Assembly (NCBI GenBank): GCA_902825875.1
Contig: CADECP010000034.1
Span: 1-64,000, forward strand
Source: an uncultured Acidobacteriota bacterium
Lineage (GTDB): Bacteria; Acidobacteriota; Blastocatellia; RBC074
Reading direction: 5' to 3'
DNA: 64,000 nt
Shown: one piece after another, positions 54,232-64,000 of the stretch
Layout of the letters: each line of letters starts with the position of its first letter
How positions within the stretch are numbered: position 1 is the stretch's first letter
Program-made: the position numbers and the translations under genes
The notes under the pieces: model-generated
Seen by the model: the letters and a program-made list of their open reading frames with translations, nothing else
The model's database searches: none
Told to the model about the DNA's origin: nothing

Positions 54232-55497
54232 CTATTTCAGATCAAACGCGACCAGCGTCTTGCGGTCGCGCAAATACAGCGTCGTGCCGACCAGCGTCGG
54301 CGGCGTCCACGCCAGATGATTCAACACGGCGGCTTTGGCGAGGACTTTCATTCCTTGCGGCGAAAAGTTGACCAGCGCGAGTTGTCCGTCTTCATCCAGC
54401 AAAACGGCTTTGCCATTGGCGTAGACGAAATTGGCTTTGGGAAAGGCGCGATCCTGCCAGACGATTTCGCCGGTTTTGACATTCACCGCCGTCATTGGCG
54501 CGGGGCCGAAATCGCCGCTCGAACCAAACACCAGATCGCCCAGCCGCAGCATCGTGCTGTGATGCACGCGCATCCGCCGATTCGCCCACAGTTCTTTCAC
54601 CGTCGTTTTGCCGTTGGCCTGATGCAATTCAACGGCGCGACTGCCGCCGCTGTAGGCCGACGAAATCAACAAAATGTTATCGGCTCCCCATACGGGTGGT
54701 GTGATGTTCAAGCCGTAATCGCATTTGTGCGGATGATTCCAGAGCAATTCGCCGCTGTCGGGATGCAAGCCTACGATTTGATCGCCGAGGCCGATGACCA
54801 GTTGTTCCTGCCCGTCTACGTTGATGAGGATGAGCGACGAAGGCGACAGCGCGAAGCTCTGTTTCTTCCACACCAGCTTGCCGGTCTTTTGCTCGAAGGC
54901 CATCAGCGCCTGTCCCGCCGCGCCGCCGACCGTGACGATCACCGTGTTTTTCCACGCCAGCGGGCTGCACGAATAACCGCGATCATTGCGATAGCCGCCG
55001 TATTCCGTCCACAGATCGTGCGTCCACACGACGTTGCCGGTTTGCTTGTCGAAGGCTTGCAGTTTGCCGACCAGCCCGACGGTGAACAGCCAATCGCCAA
55101 CCAGCAGCGGCGTCGAATGCGGGCCTTTGCCGAATTGCAAATCCAATCCGGCGTGCGGCGCGGCGTTGCCTTTTTCCCACACGGTTTTGCCGGTGGCGGC
55201 CTCAAGCGCGACGACGAATTCCTGTTCGCCTTTGCTGTACATCGTGTAAAGCCGCTCGCCTTCGACGACGACGGACGAATGGCCTTCGCCGAGTTCGCGG
55301 CTCCACAAGCGTTGGGGGCCGGTGGCAGGCCAGCTTTCGGCGAGACCTTTGGCGTCCACGACAAAGTTGCGCTGCGGCCCGCCCCATTGCGTCCAGTTGG
55401 CCGTTTGCGCATGTGCTGATGTCAGCAGCAAGCAACAAAGCAGGAGCGCACAACCCGTCTGCGCCGTGAGAAAAGAGCGAGAGAGAGATTTTTTCAT
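54232..55497 (-). CDS. Exported PQQ-type beta-propeller protein
   Basis: A 421-residue protein with a signal peptide (1-30, AHA). The propeller repeats follow the tryptophan-containing PQQ pattern: [76 protein letters not shown] and [13 protein letters not shown]. The start at 55497 (MKKSLSRSF) is preferred; the longer frame reaches into the permease gene upstream. No enzyme motif for quinoprotein dehydrogenase is evident, so it may be a BamB-like scaffold. Its position between two ADOP permeases (22 and 11 bases) is notable and suggests a shared transcript. Confidence 0.88.
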   Translation of the reverse strand: MKKSLSRSFLTAQTGCALLLCCLLLTSAHAQTANWTQWGGPQRNFVVDAKGLAESWPATGPQRLWSRELGEGHSSVVVEGERLYTMYSKGEQEFVVALEAATGKTVWEKGNAAPHAGLDLQFGKGPHSTPLLVGDWLFTVGLVGKLQAFDKQTGNVVWTHDLWTEYGGYRNDRGYSCSPLAWKNTVIVTVGGAAGQALMAFEQKTGKLVWKKQSFALSPSSLILINVDGQEQLVIGLGDQIVGLHPDSGELLWNHPHKCDYGLNITPPVWGADNILLISSAYSGGSRAVELHQANGKTTVKELWANRRMRVHHSTMLRLGDLVFGSSGDFGPAPMTAVNVKTGEIVWQDRAFPKANFVYANGKAVLLDEDGQLALVNFSPQGMKVLAKAAVLNHLAWTPPTLVGTTLYLRDRKTLVAFDLK

Positions 55498-55519
55498 AGC
55501 GATAAATTTCCCTGGCGAT

Positions 55520-57976
55520 TTAGTCACACCGCAGCGCAATCATCGGATCAACTTTCGTCGCCCGCCGCGCCGGAATCCAGCAAGCCGTGAGCGCCACGCC
55601 GAGCAGCAACACGGCGATTCCGACGAACGTCAATGGATCCGTAGCACTGACGCCAAACAAGAACGTCTTCATCAAACGAGCCAGCCCGAACGCCGCGACC
55701 AAGCCAATCGCGACGCCCGCCAATGCCAGCTTCAGCCCCTGCGCGATGACCAGCCGCAGCACATCGCTCGTGTTTGCGCCCAGAGCCATGCGAATGCCGA
55801 TTTCAGCCGTGCGTTGCGTCACGCTGTAACTGGTGACACCGTACAAACCAACTATCGTCAGGCTCAGCGCCAGCAAGGCAAATACTCCCAAAAGAAATGC
55901 CGTGAAACGTGGGAACGCCAGCGTTTCGCCGCGCCACACATCCAGCGTTTTGACTGCGGTAATCGGAACTTCGGGATCAAGCGCACGAATTCGTTGTTTG
56001 ATGGGATTGATCAATCCGCTGGGATCGCCCTGGCTGCGAACAATCAGCGTCACTCCGGCATTGGCCCATTGCGTCTGAGGCACGTACATTTCCGGGCGCG
56101 CCGCATCACTCAAACTGCGATGCCGCACGTTGCCGACGATGCCGACGATTTCTTTCGAGGCATCACCGCCCCAACCAAGCTTCAGCTTTTTGCCCAATGG
56201 GTTTTCCCCTGGAAAATGTTCACGCGCAAAGGCCTCGTTGACCAGCATGACAGGCGGTGATTGCGGAGTATCGCGCTCACTGAAATCCCGCCCGCCGACA
56301 AACGGGATGTTCAACGCATTGAAATAACCTGCGCTGATGAATCGAAGCTGCGCGGATGGTTTTTCGGCAGAAGCGCCGTTCGACGATACGACCTCAAACC
56401 CTGTGTTGTTTTCCTCTCCCGTCAACGGCACACATTGCGCGTATGCCACAGCTACAACACCCGGCAAAGAGCGCACGCTTTCCGTCATAGCCGACAAAAA
56501 ACTGTTCATCGTCTGAGGGTTATTCATTTCACCGTTGTAACGGGAACTGCTCAATGACAAGCGCATCGTCAAAGTGTTGCCGGTATCGAATCCGGGGCGA
56601 ACTTCGGTCAAGCGCACCAGGCTATTGACCAGCAATCCGGCAGCAACCAGCAATGGCAAAGCCAGAGCGACTTCGCCAATCACCAAAGCGTTACGCAACC
56701 GCCCGCTCAATCCCTGGCCGAAATGATTGCGACCGCCTTCTTTGATGGCGTCGGCCAGATTGCTTTTCGTCGCAGCGATGGAAGGCAACAAACCGCACAA
56801 CAACCCGGTCAGCAATGTCGCGCCAAACGTGAACAACAATACGCGCCAATCCGGTTGCAGTCCGGTCAAACGCGGAACGTCCGCCGGCAACAACGCAACC
56901 AGCCCTTCGACCAGCCACATCGAAAACAAAACGCCCAAAGCTCCACCAGCCAACGCCAACTGCAAACTTTCAATCAGGAACTGTCGAACGATATCCCAGC
57001 GATTGGCTCCCAGTGCGGAGCGAATGGCAATTTCGCGTTGCCGTCCCGCTGCACGTGCCAAAAGCACATTGGCGACGTTGACACAGGCGATTAACAACAC
57101 CGTGCCAACGATGCCCAACAGCAACCAAAGTGTTCCGCGCACGTCGCGGACAAACAAATCGCGCAATAGTTCAACGCGAACAACGCGATTTGCCATTGCT
57201 TTCGGGAATTGCTGGCTCAAGACGTTTTGAATGGAAGCCAATTCGACTTCTGCTTGTCGCAGGCTAACGCCGGGTTTCAGCCGAGCGACAACGCCGGGAT
57301 AAGCACGAAAATTACGGCTGCCATTGATTGAATTCGGATCAGCGAGATTGCCGTTGACCAAAGTCGGCACAAAAAAATCCACCGGTTCGGTTTCCAAAGG
57401 AAAAATCCCCGACGGAGTAATGCCAATGACTTGAACGGGCTGCTCTTCGACAATCAAGGTTTTGCCCACTACTCGCTCATCGCCGCTGAAATGTTTTTTC
57501 CAGCCGGAATGCGTCAAAACCACAGGTATCAATCCTTCGCTGGAACCTGGCAATTCGTCAGCGGCAGTAAACAACCGCCCAGCCATCGGCTGTATGCCCA
57601 GGGTTTTGAAAAAGTCTGCCGACACAACTGCCCCTTCGACACGCAAGGATTCAGATTCGCCGCGCACAGTTGAGGTGTCTGTGCTGACGATGGCCATAGA
57701 ATCAAACGACGCGCTGCGATTTTGCCAATCAGTGAAATTGGGAAAAGACACTCCTTTGCTGTCATTGGAATTGTCTGTGCGATGCTCTCGAATTACGACC
57801 AGCCGCGATTCGTTCGGATAAGGCAGCGGGTTGAATACCACGGCGTTGATGACGGTGAAGATCGCCGCATTGGCTCCAATCCCCAAAGCCAGAGTGAGAA
57901 TCGCAATTAAGGTGAAGCTCGGATTTTTGATCAACATTCGCGCGCCGAAGCGCAGGTCTTGCCAAAGCGTGTTCAT
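55520..57976 (-). CDS. ADOP-type orphan permease (MacB/FtsX family), 2
   Basis: An 818-residue orphan permease with start [20 protein letters not shown] and end [10 protein letters not shown]. Domain order is MacB_PCD, FtsX, MacB_PCD, FtsX, as in its neighbours. GAGGTG precedes the ATG. The periplasmic domains (about 50-270 and 430-670) differ clearly from the other three copies, including [12 protein letters not shown]-like and [17 protein letters not shown] segments, so these are old paralogues rather than a recent duplication. No ATPase gene is present. The propeller gene begins 22 bases after the stop. Confidence 0.95.
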   Translation of the reverse strand: MNTLWQDLRFGARMLIKNPSFTLIAILTLALGIGANAAIFTVINAVVFNPLPYPNESRLVVIREHRTDNSNDSKGVSFPNFTDWQNRSASFDSMAIVSTDTSTVRGESESLRVEGAVVSADFFKTLGIQPMAGRLFTAADELPGSSEGLIPVVLTHSGWKKHFSGDERVVGKTLIVEEQPVQVIGITPSGIFPLETEPVDFFVPTLVNGNLADPNSINGSRNFRAYPGVVARLKPGVSLRQAEVELASIQNVLSQQFPKAMANRVVRVELLRDLFVRDVRGTLWLLLGIVGTVLLIACVNVANVLLARAAGRQREIAIRSALGANRWDIVRQFLIESLQLALAGGALGVLFSMWLVEGLVALLPADVPRLTGLQPDWRVLLFTFGATLLTGLLCGLLPSIAATKSNLADAIKEGGRNHFGQGLSGRLRNALVIGEVALALPLLVAAGLLVNSLVRLTEVRPGFDTGNTLTMRLSLSSSRYNGEMNNPQTMNSFLSAMTESVRSLPGVVAVAYAQCVPLTGEENNTGFEVVSSNGASAEKPSAQLRFISAGYFNALNIPFVGGRDFSERDTPQSPPVMLVNEAFAREHFPGENPLGKKLKLGWGGDASKEIVGIVGNVRHRSLSDAARPEMYVPQTQWANAGVTLIVRSQGDPSGLINPIKQRIRALDPEVPITAVKTLDVWRGETLAFPRFTAFLLGVFALLALSLTIVGLYGVTSYSVTQRTAEIGIRMALGANTSDVLRLVIAQGLKLALAGVAIGLVAAFGLARLMKTFLFGVSATDPLTFVGIAVLLLGVALTACWIPARRATKVDPMIALRCD

Positions 57977-58314
57977 TTCCCACCTCTTTCTTGAATAAGT
58001 GTTTGTTTTGGTAATCAGTTTTGGTAATCAAAGGAAAACTACACAGTATTTGCCAACAGTGTGCCAGAGACTGACTGATATAAATGCTTGACTAGGCTGG
58101 CTTAAACTGGCGTGAAGAGATCATGAAGTGTTCGCTATTGGGATAGGCGCGTCCCAATAGCGGCTTCAAGAAGCGCGAACTTGAGAGTCATACATATTTA
58201 CGATCTCACAATCGGTTGGAAAACTTCTGGCAAAGTTTTACCGTACTCAATATCGGCTGCGTGATGTGCGCGGTCATCCCATTTCAATTCAACAACCATT
58301 TTTGAAGGAGATTT
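57977..58314. other. Divergent spacer between permease 2 and the DinB gene
   Basis: No gene is recognised here. It contains a perfect 11-bp hairpin: CGCTATTGGGA (58133-58143) with TCCCAATAGCG (58152-58162) around eight bases. The promoters of the two divergent genes must lie here; a TATAAA-like box occurs near 58077-58084 but without a clear -35. Confidence 0.45.
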
Positions 58315-58962
58315 ATGAAACGCATTCCCTTGCTCACATTCTTTGCCAGTGCGGTTTTGATGCTGATTAGCGGTTTGGCGCTGGCGCAAACTGCGGCCCC
58401 AGCTCAAGCGGCTACGCTGACCGACGCCGAACGCAAAGAAGCCATCAAGTATCTGGAAGAAACGCGGAAGAATTTTCTGGATGCCGTCAAAGGCTTGAGC
58501 GAAGCACAATGGAAGTTCAAAGCCGCGCCGGATCGCTGGTCGGTAGCTGAAGTCGCTGAACACATTGCCGTCAGCGAAGAAACCTTGATGGGTTTGGTCA
58601 CCGAACGAATCATGAAATCGCCCGCTGCCCCGGAAAAGAAGGAAGGAGCCAAAGGCAAAGACTCACTGCTTCGCAATCAGGTCGTGGATCGTTCCACCAA
58701 AGTGCAGGCTCCTGAAATGCTGAAGCCAACCAACCGTTGGGCGACTCTGGCGGAGTTGGCCAAGTCGTTCAATGCCAGCCGCGACAAAACAATCAATTAC
58801 ATCAAAACTTCGCAGGAAGATTTGCGAAGCCATTTCGGGCCGCATCCGATTCTCAAAGACCTGGACGCTTATCAGTGGATCACGCTGATTTCCGCTCACA
58901 GTGCGCGACACACCGACCAGATCAAAGAGGTCAAAGCCGATCCGAATTTCCCCAAGAAATAG
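58315..58962 (+). CDS. Exported DinB-family protein
   Basis: A 215-residue protein with signal peptide (1-24, ALA) and the four-helix DinB fold. Likely metal ligands are His83 in VAEHIAVSE, His195 and His199 in SAHSARHTDQI. This three-His arrangement is that of the DinB/YfiT metal-dependent family, members of which act as thiol transferases or unknown enzymes; most are cytoplasmic, so the signal peptide is a point of interest. GAAGGAG stands before the ATG. It is on the opposite strand to the surrounding ADOP permeases, between copies 2 and 3. Confidence 0.9.
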   Translation: MKRIPLLTFFASAVLMLISGLALAQTAAPAQAATLTDAERKEAIKYLEETRKNFLDAVKGLSEAQWKFKAAPDRWSVAEVAEHIAVSEETLMGLVTERIMKSPAAPEKKEGAKGKDSLLRNQVVDRSTKVQAPEMLKPTNRWATLAELAKSFNASRDKTINYIKTSQEDLRSHFGPHPILKDLDAYQWITLISAHSARHTDQIKEVKADPNFPKK

Positions 58963-59010
58963 CGATAACAAGGAATCTGGTGTCGCTGATACAAGACACC
59001 GCCTAAACTT

Positions 59011-59069
59011 CTGAATGCGGAATGATGAATGATGATTCTTTGCGACTTACATCATCATTCCGCATTCAG
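59011..59069. repeat. Inverted repeat at the 3' end of permease 3
   Basis: CTGAATGCGGAATGATGA at 59011-59028 pairs perfectly (18 bases) with 59052-59069 around 23 bases. It ends six bases before the permease stop codon and lies between two convergent genes. Confidence 0.75.
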
Positions 59070-59075
59070 ACTTCA

Positions 59076-61505
59076 TCATTCAAAACGAAGCGCAATCATC
59101 GGATCAACCTTCGCCGCCCGCCTTGCTGGCAGCGCGCAAGCCAATACCGAAATCACCAGCAGCAACACGGCTACGACGGCATAAGTTGCCGGATCAGCCG
59201 CGCTGACTTCGAACAATAAACTTTGCAACAGTCGAGTCAGCGCCAATGAAGCCGCCAATCCAATCGCCAAACCAATTCCTACCAGAGTCATTCCGCGTTT
59301 AAGCACCATTCCAAAGATCATTTTGCCGTCTGCGCCCAGCGCCAACCGCACGCCAATTTCCTGTGTGTGTTGCGTGACGAAATAAGACAGCACCCCGTAA
59401 ATGCCCAGCATCGCCAGCGTCAAAGCCAACGCCGCAAACGCCGTCAGCAACAGCATCCCCATTTGCCGGGTTTGCGTGTGTTCGGCAAACACTGCGTCCA
59501 GAGTGCGAATGTTGGAGAGCGGCTGGTTCGGGTCAACAGCATGAACCGAGTCACGAACCGCAGCCACCAAACTGGTCGGTTCAACCGTCGAGCGAATCAC
59601 CAAATCGCGCGGCGCATAAAACGCATGAGATTTGATCTGCCGATAAGGAAAATACATTTCGGCTTTGGTTGGTTTGTCTACGCCCATTTGCCGCACGTCG
59701 GCGACGACGCCCACGATTTCCAGCCACGGATGCCGCGAATCCGCAGGGCCGTTTTTGAAGCGTTTGCCGATGGCGTTTTCGTTCGGCCAATACTGCCTGG
59801 CCATCGTTTCGTTGATGATGGCGACGGGCAAAGAATCAGCATTGTCCTGTTCGGCGAAATACCGCCCGCCGCGCAAAGCGATGCCCATCGTTTGCAAATA
59901 CGCTGCGCTGATCTGGCGATGATTGGCATTCCAACTGATGTTTGAACCGCCTTGGCGACCTTCGATGGTAATGCCGTTCGCGCCGCCCGCCCATTCCAGC
60001 GGAACCGTCGTCGAATAACCCGCGGACGCTACGCCAGGCAACGATTGCACGCGCGCCAGCACTTGATCGTAAAACGCGACGCGCTTCGGTTGTTCGCGGT
60101 ATCTGTTTTCCGGCAAAGCCGTGCGAATCGTCAGCAGACTTTCAGCGCGCAGATCGGCGTATTGCCCGTGCAGTTTGGAAAGCGTTTGAATCAACAATCC
60201 CGCGCCGACCAACAACACCAAAGCCAGGGCGATTTCTCCGATGACAAACGCATTCCGCAAACGCCGCTGGCCTGAACCAAATCCGCTTTGCCCAATCCCC
60301 TGTTTTAGGGCAGCCGTAAAATTCACCCGTGAAGCTTGCAGCGCGGGAATCAGGCCGAACAACACGCCGGACAACAACGACACCAACAGCGCAAAACCCA
60401 GCACTCGCACGTCCATTTCCAATACAGCCGAAGCCGTCATGCCAGTCGGCAAAAGCTGCTTGAACAAAGTGAAGCTCCAACTGGCCAGCAGCACGCCCAG
60501 CAAACCGCCTGCACCGGCCAACACAATGCTTTCGGTCAACAACTGCCGCACGATGCGCCAACGCCCTGCTCCCAAGGCCGAGCGAACGGCAATTTCCCGC
60601 TGCCGAGCCGCCGCACGCGACAGCAACAAACCGGCGATGTTCGCGCAGGCAATCAGCAAAACCACTCCAACCGCGCCCAACAGCAGCCACAACGAACGGC
60701 GCATCTTGCCCGCCACTTGCTCGTGCAGCGAAATGACGTTCGCTCCCAACCGCCCGGCTTCGTCGGGGAATTGTTCGCCAATGCGTTTCATCACTGCTTT
60801 GATGTCAGCGTTCGCTTGCGCCAGCGTGACTCCGGGTTTCAACCGCCCAACGACATTCAGGTAATGATCGCCATGATTGGCCAGGTCTTCTGACGTAAAA
60901 GCTATTGGCGTCCACAATCGAATGTAATCCGGCCCGAACTGGAAGTTTGCGGGCATCACGCCGATGACTGTGTAGCTTTCGTCATTGAGCACAATGCTGC
61001 GATTGAGAATCGCCGCTTCACCGCCGTATCGGTTTTGCCAAAGCGAGTGACTGATGATCGCAACTTTGTTCGCGCCGGGTTGATCTTCTTCGGCGGAAAA
61101 GTTTCGACCGAGCGCGGGTTTCACGCCCAGCAGCGGAAAGAAATTCGCGGTGACTTCATACGCCTGAATCTTTTCCGGTTCACCGTCGCCTGTCAGGTTG
61201 AAGCTGCGATTGCCGCGCGCGGCCATATCAGCAAAGGTCTGCGATTGCGCTTTCCAGTCGGCGAAATTACCCGGCGCAGGGGTATCTTGTGGAAAGCCGA
61301 TGAACGAAGCGTCTTCCCAGATCATCGCCAACCGATCAGGTTCTTGAAACGGCAGCGGACGCAACAACACCGCGTTGATAACACTGAACAGCGCCGTGTT
61401 CGCTCCAATGCCCAATGCCAGCGACAACACGGCAATCACCGTGAAGCCTGGTTGCTTCATCAACATTCGCCCGCCATAGCGCAGGTCTTGCCACAGGGTT
61501 TGCAT
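59076..61505 (-). CDS. ADOP-type orphan permease (MacB/FtsX family), 3
   Basis: An 809-residue orphan permease. The ATG at 61505 ([20 protein letters not shown]) is preceded by GGGAG; a longer frame to 61574 only translates repeat DNA ([12 protein letters not shown]). Domain order is MacB_PCD-FtsX-MacB_PCD-FtsX with about eight membrane helices; the first FtsX part has [21 protein letters not shown], and the protein ends [10 protein letters not shown]. The upstream permease 4 ends 79 bases before this start, and the spacer holds another ATGATGAA-type inverted repeat. No ATP-binding partner is present. Confidence 0.95.
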   Translation of the reverse strand: MQTLWQDLRYGGRMLMKQPGFTVIAVLSLALGIGANTALFSVINAVLLRPLPFQEPDRLAMIWEDASFIGFPQDTPAPGNFADWKAQSQTFADMAARGNRSFNLTGDGEPEKIQAYEVTANFFPLLGVKPALGRNFSAEEDQPGANKVAIISHSLWQNRYGGEAAILNRSIVLNDESYTVIGVMPANFQFGPDYIRLWTPIAFTSEDLANHGDHYLNVVGRLKPGVTLAQANADIKAVMKRIGEQFPDEAGRLGANVISLHEQVAGKMRRSLWLLLGAVGVVLLIACANIAGLLLSRAAARQREIAVRSALGAGRWRIVRQLLTESIVLAGAGGLLGVLLASWSFTLFKQLLPTGMTASAVLEMDVRVLGFALLVSLLSGVLFGLIPALQASRVNFTAALKQGIGQSGFGSGQRRLRNAFVIGEIALALVLLVGAGLLIQTLSKLHGQYADLRAESLLTIRTALPENRYREQPKRVAFYDQVLARVQSLPGVASAGYSTTVPLEWAGGANGITIEGRQGGSNISWNANHRQISAAYLQTMGIALRGGRYFAEQDNADSLPVAIINETMARQYWPNENAIGKRFKNGPADSRHPWLEIVGVVADVRQMGVDKPTKAEMYFPYRQIKSHAFYAPRDLVIRSTVEPTSLVAAVRDSVHAVDPNQPLSNIRTLDAVFAEHTQTRQMGMLLLTAFAALALTLAMLGIYGVLSYFVTQHTQEIGVRLALGADGKMIFGMVLKRGMTLVGIGLAIGLAASLALTRLLQSLLFEVSAADPATYAVVAVLLLVISVLACALPARRAAKVDPMIALRFE

Positions 61506-61520
61506 AAATTCTCCCGGAAA

Positions 61521-61583
61521 GGGTGAAGTCTGAAGGCAGAATGATGAACTCTCGCCGACTTCACCATTCATCATTCAGGCTTC
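61521..61583. repeat. Imperfect inverted repeat between permeases 3 and 4
   Basis: TGAAGTCTGAAGGCAG followed by AATGATGAA on the left pairs partly with CATTCATCATTCAGGCTTCA on the right. It shares words with the repeat at 59011-59069 (AATGATGAA, CTGAA), so both are likely copies of one short family placed at permease 3' ends. Confidence 0.55.
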
Positions 61584-61584
61584 A

Positions 61585-64000
61585 TCATTCACAACGAAGT
61601 GCGATCATCGGGTCAACTTTTGTCGCTCGGCGAGCTGGAATCCAGCACGCCAGCAACGCCACGCCGAGCAGCAACACAGCGATCCCGATGAACGTCAACG
61701 GGTCTGTCGCACTGACGTTAAACAAGAACGACTTCATCAAACGGGTCAGTCCAAATGCCGCGGCCAGACCAATCCCAACGCCCACCAGTGCCAGCTTCAG
61801 CCCTTGCACGATTACCATCCGCAGCACGTCACCTTTGTTTGCGCCGAGCGCCATCCGAATGCCGATTTCGTGCGTCCGTTCGGTGACGCCATACGAGATC
61901 ACGCCGTAAATGCCGATGGCCGCCAACAGCAACGCCGCCAGCGCAAACAGTCCGAGCAGCGATGCGGCAAAACGTGGCTCCGTCACCGCTTCGTGCATCA
62001 ACTGCCCCATCGTTTTCAGTTCCGTGACGGGCAGGTTTTGATCCAATTCTCGCACTTGTTGGCGCAGCGCAGTCGCCAGTCCCAGCGGTTCGCCGGTAGT
62101 GCGCGCAACCAAATACATTGAGCGCGACCACGTCACCCAGCCCGGCGTGGTGTAAGGCACGTACATCGTCGGCGCTTCGTCGGCTTCCAGTCCCGTGTAT
62201 TTCACGTTACCGACCACGCCGACGATGGTTTCCCAGGGACTGTTCGGGCTGGGATCGCCCGTCTGCAAGCGTTTGCCGACCGGGTCTTCATTCGGGAAAT
62301 AACGCCGCGCCATCGCTTCGTTGATAATCAACACCTGTGGCGCATCGCCTCGGTCAGCGTCGGTGAAAAAACGCCCGCGCAGCAACGGCACGCCCAACGC
62401 CGTGAAGTAATCTGGGCTGATCGTCATCTCTTCGGCCAACGGACGGGACTGGCCCGGCGCGAGCGGACGGCCTTCGATGCCGAACGGATTGCTGATCTGC
62501 AACAGATTCGGCGGCAGACTCATGCTGATGCCGACGGCTTCGACACCCGGCAGGTTTTTCATGCGATTCAACAGTTCCTGGTGAAAGGCGATGATTTTCG
62601 GTTCGTCGTTGTACTGCGCCGACGGCAGCGAAAGCTGCGCAGTCAGCAAACGGTCTGTGTTGAAGCCCGGATTTACTCCCTGCAAGCGCAGGAAGCTTTT
62701 CAACATCAGCCCCGCGCCAACCAGCAACACCAAGGTCAGCGCGACTTCGACCACAACCAACACTCCTCGCAGCCGTTTGCGTCCGTGACTCTCAGTTCCG
62801 CCTCGTCCGCCTTCTTTCAACGATTCGTTCAAGCCGACTCGTGAAGATTGCAGCGCCGGAATCAGACCGAAGAGCAGCCCGCTAAGCAGCGAAGCCAGCA
62901 TCGTGAAGCCCAACACGCGCCCGTCCAAGTTGATTTCCTGCATACGCGGCAGATTCGCCGGACCGTACAGGCGGAACAGTTCCACACCCCACACCGCCAA
63001 CAACAAACCTGCCGCTCCACCAATCAAAGCCAGCAACAGGCTTTCGGTCAGTAATTGCCGCACAATGCGCCGACGCCCGGCTCCCAGCGCCAGTCGCACA
63101 GCCATTTCGCGTTCGCGCGAAGCTGCGCGCGCCAGTTGCAAATTGGCAACGTTGGCCGCTGCGATCATCAGCACGAACGCCACCGCGCCCAGCAGCGTCC
63201 ACAACGCCCAGCGCGCATCTTTGACCAACCGACTGGCCAGCCGCTCGGTCGTCATCGCGGCATAAGGCGACTGCGGAAATTGTTGCTGCACTTGTGCGGC
63301 AATCACGCTCAAATCCGCCCGCGCCTGCGCTTCAGTCACACCCGGTTTCAGCCGCCCGATGCAACGCTGAAAGTACGGCGGACGGTTTTGCGGTGGCGTG
63401 ATGGCACGCACCGACCAGAGTTCCGCTTCCGGCGTCAGAGGAAAATAGAAGCTTTCCGGCATCACACCAATGACCGTGTAAGGCGTACTGTTCAGACTGA
63501 TTGTTCGACCAATCACTTGCGGATCGCCGGCCAGGCGTTGCTGCCAGAAGAGATGGCTGACGACGACCGTGCGCGGATTTTCCGGGCGTTCGTCTTCGCG
63601 CCGATAATCTCTGCCCTGTGCAGGCGCAATGCGCAACGTGGCGAAAAACTCCGCGCTCACCTGAGCGCCGGCAATCCGTTCCGGCCTGTCGCTGCCCGCC
63701 AAGGTGAAACTGGCAAACGAAAAGGCCGTGACGTGCTCGAAGCTCTGATTCCGTTCCCGCACAGCCAGAAAGTCCGCCATGCCCATTGTGGACTGGCGCT
63801 GCTGGCTCGCCGCCGGGTTGCTCAGCATCGCAACGACCAGGCGATCCGATTCCGGGTACGGCAGCGGACGCAGCAGTACCGCGTTGACGACCGTGAAAAT
63901 CGCCGTATTCGCTCCAATGCCCAGCGCCAGCGTGAGAACGGCAATCAACGTGAAGCCGGGTTGTTTCATCAACATTCGCGCGCCGTAGCGCAGGTCTTGC
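61585..64000 (-). CDS. ADOP-type orphan permease (MacB/FtsX family), 4, N-terminus beyond the window
   Basis: A partial gene: at least 805 codons are present and the frame stays open to the end of the window, with QDLRYGAR just inside it. By comparison with the neighbours only about five residues (MQTLW or similar) and the start codon are missing. It has the same MacB_PCD-FtsX-MacB_PCD-FtsX plan and ends [10 protein letters not shown]. It most resembles permease 2 in its last 100 residues (for example [17 protein letters not shown] against [17 protein letters not shown]). It is upstream of permease 3 on the same strand, perhaps in one transcript. Confidence 0.93.
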   Translation of the reverse strand, partial: QDLRYGARMLMKQPGFTLIAVLTLALGIGANTAIFTVVNAVLLRPLPYPESDRLVVAMLSNPAASQQRQSTMGMADFLAVRERNQSFEHVTAFSFASFTLAGSDRPERIAGAQVSAEFFATLRIAPAQGRDYRREDERPENPRTVVVSHLFWQQRLAGDPQVIGRTISLNSTPYTVIGVMPESFYFPLTPEAELWSVRAITPPQNRPPYFQRCIGRLKPGVTEAQARADLSVIAAQVQQQFPQSPYAAMTTERLASRLVKDARWALWTLLGAVAFVLMIAAANVANLQLARAASREREMAVRLALGAGRRRIVRQLLTESLLLALIGGAAGLLLAVWGVELFRLYGPANLPRMQEINLDGRVLGFTMLASLLSGLLFGLIPALQSSRVGLNESLKEGGRGGTESHGRKRLRGVLVVVEVALTLVLLVGAGLMLKSFLRLQGVNPGFNTDRLLTAQLSLPSAQYNDEPKIIAFHQELLNRMKNLPGVEAVGISMSLPPNLLQISNPFGIEGRPLAPGQSRPLAEEMTISPDYFTALGVPLLRGRFFTDADRGDAPQVLIINEAMARRYFPNEDPVGKRLQTGDPSPNSPWETIVGVVGNVKYTGLEADEAPTMYVPYTTPGWVTWSRSMYLVARTTGEPLGLATALRQQVRELDQNLPVTELKTMGQLMHEAVTEPRFAASLLGLFALAALLLAAIGIYGVISYGVTERTHEIGIRMALGANKGDVLRMVIVQGLKLALVGVGIGLAAAFGLTRLMKSFLFNVSATDPLTFIGIAVLLLGVALLACWIPARRATKVDPMIALRCE

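Overview
The window looks like chromosomal DNA of an Acidobacteriota bacterium, most likely of the Solibacter/Blastocatellia kind. The evidence is four orphan MacB/FtsX-type permeases of the acidobacterial ADOP type, an esterase carrying the acidobacterial C-terminal domain (TIGR03437 type), a DUF1549/DUF1553 protein, an Oar-like TonB-dependent receptor, a large RHS protein and a TPR-CHAT protein. No rRNA, tRNA, CRISPR array, transposase or integrase was seen. The taxonomic call is an inference from gene content.

Layout. 91-6178 (minus): an RHS protein whose AT-rich C-terminal tail is a JAMM/MPN-like metallopeptidase domain, followed by an equally AT-rich membrane-anchored protein that is the natural immunity candidate. 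6581-8434 (minus): a CocE-type hydrolase. 8686-13015 (plus): HtrA protease, peptidoglycan-binding protein, ECF sigma factor and a TPR-bearing anti-sigma-like protein. 13102-20827: two complete and unrelated succinate dehydrogenase/fumarate reductase gene sets transcribed away from each other. One is a mycobacterial Sdh1-like set (minus), the other a two-haem cytochrome b set (plus). 20838-24992: a small membrane protein, a Tat-exported VOC protein, an M1 aminopeptidase homologue with a destroyed HExxH, a HIT protein and a glutamine cyclotransferase. 25136-28302: ECF sigma factor, zinc-finger anti-sigma factor and an exported TonB_C-domain protein. 28395-33263: DUF1549/DUF1553 protein, two small proteins and an Nramp-like transporter. 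33642-37990: a DUF4394 protein, then a histidine kinase/response regulator operon with an AT-rich TIMP-like gene wedged between the two partners. 38219-44345: an exported protein, an S41 peptidase/beta-lactamase fusion and a TonB-dependent receptor. 44595-51569: TPR-CHAT protein with a DUF4384-like partner, then a methyltransferase and an esterase on the opposite strand. 51791-64000: four ADOP permeases, with a PQQ-type beta-propeller between the first two and an exported DinB protein between the second and third; the last permease runs off the window.

Several intergenic gaps hold palindromic elements. Family A (arms of about 26-32 bases, cores such as GCGGTAGCGACC) lies at 17937-18009 and 41609-41697, with a relative at 16091-16157. 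Family B (about 105 bases, ends TGGAGTGC/GCACTCCA) lies at 19950-20055 and 44364-44467. Three of these five sit inside the two sdh loci. Short AT-rich or simple repeats also occur between ADOP genes and even inside the DUF1553 reading frame.

The best candidates for something new are the RHS-JAMM toxin/immunity pair, the TIMP-like insertion in the two-component operon, the TPR-CHAT/DUF4384 pair and the palindromic repeats. Several start codons were moved from the longest possible reading frame to an internal ATG with a good Shine-Dalgarno (SD) sequence; this is stated in each entry.
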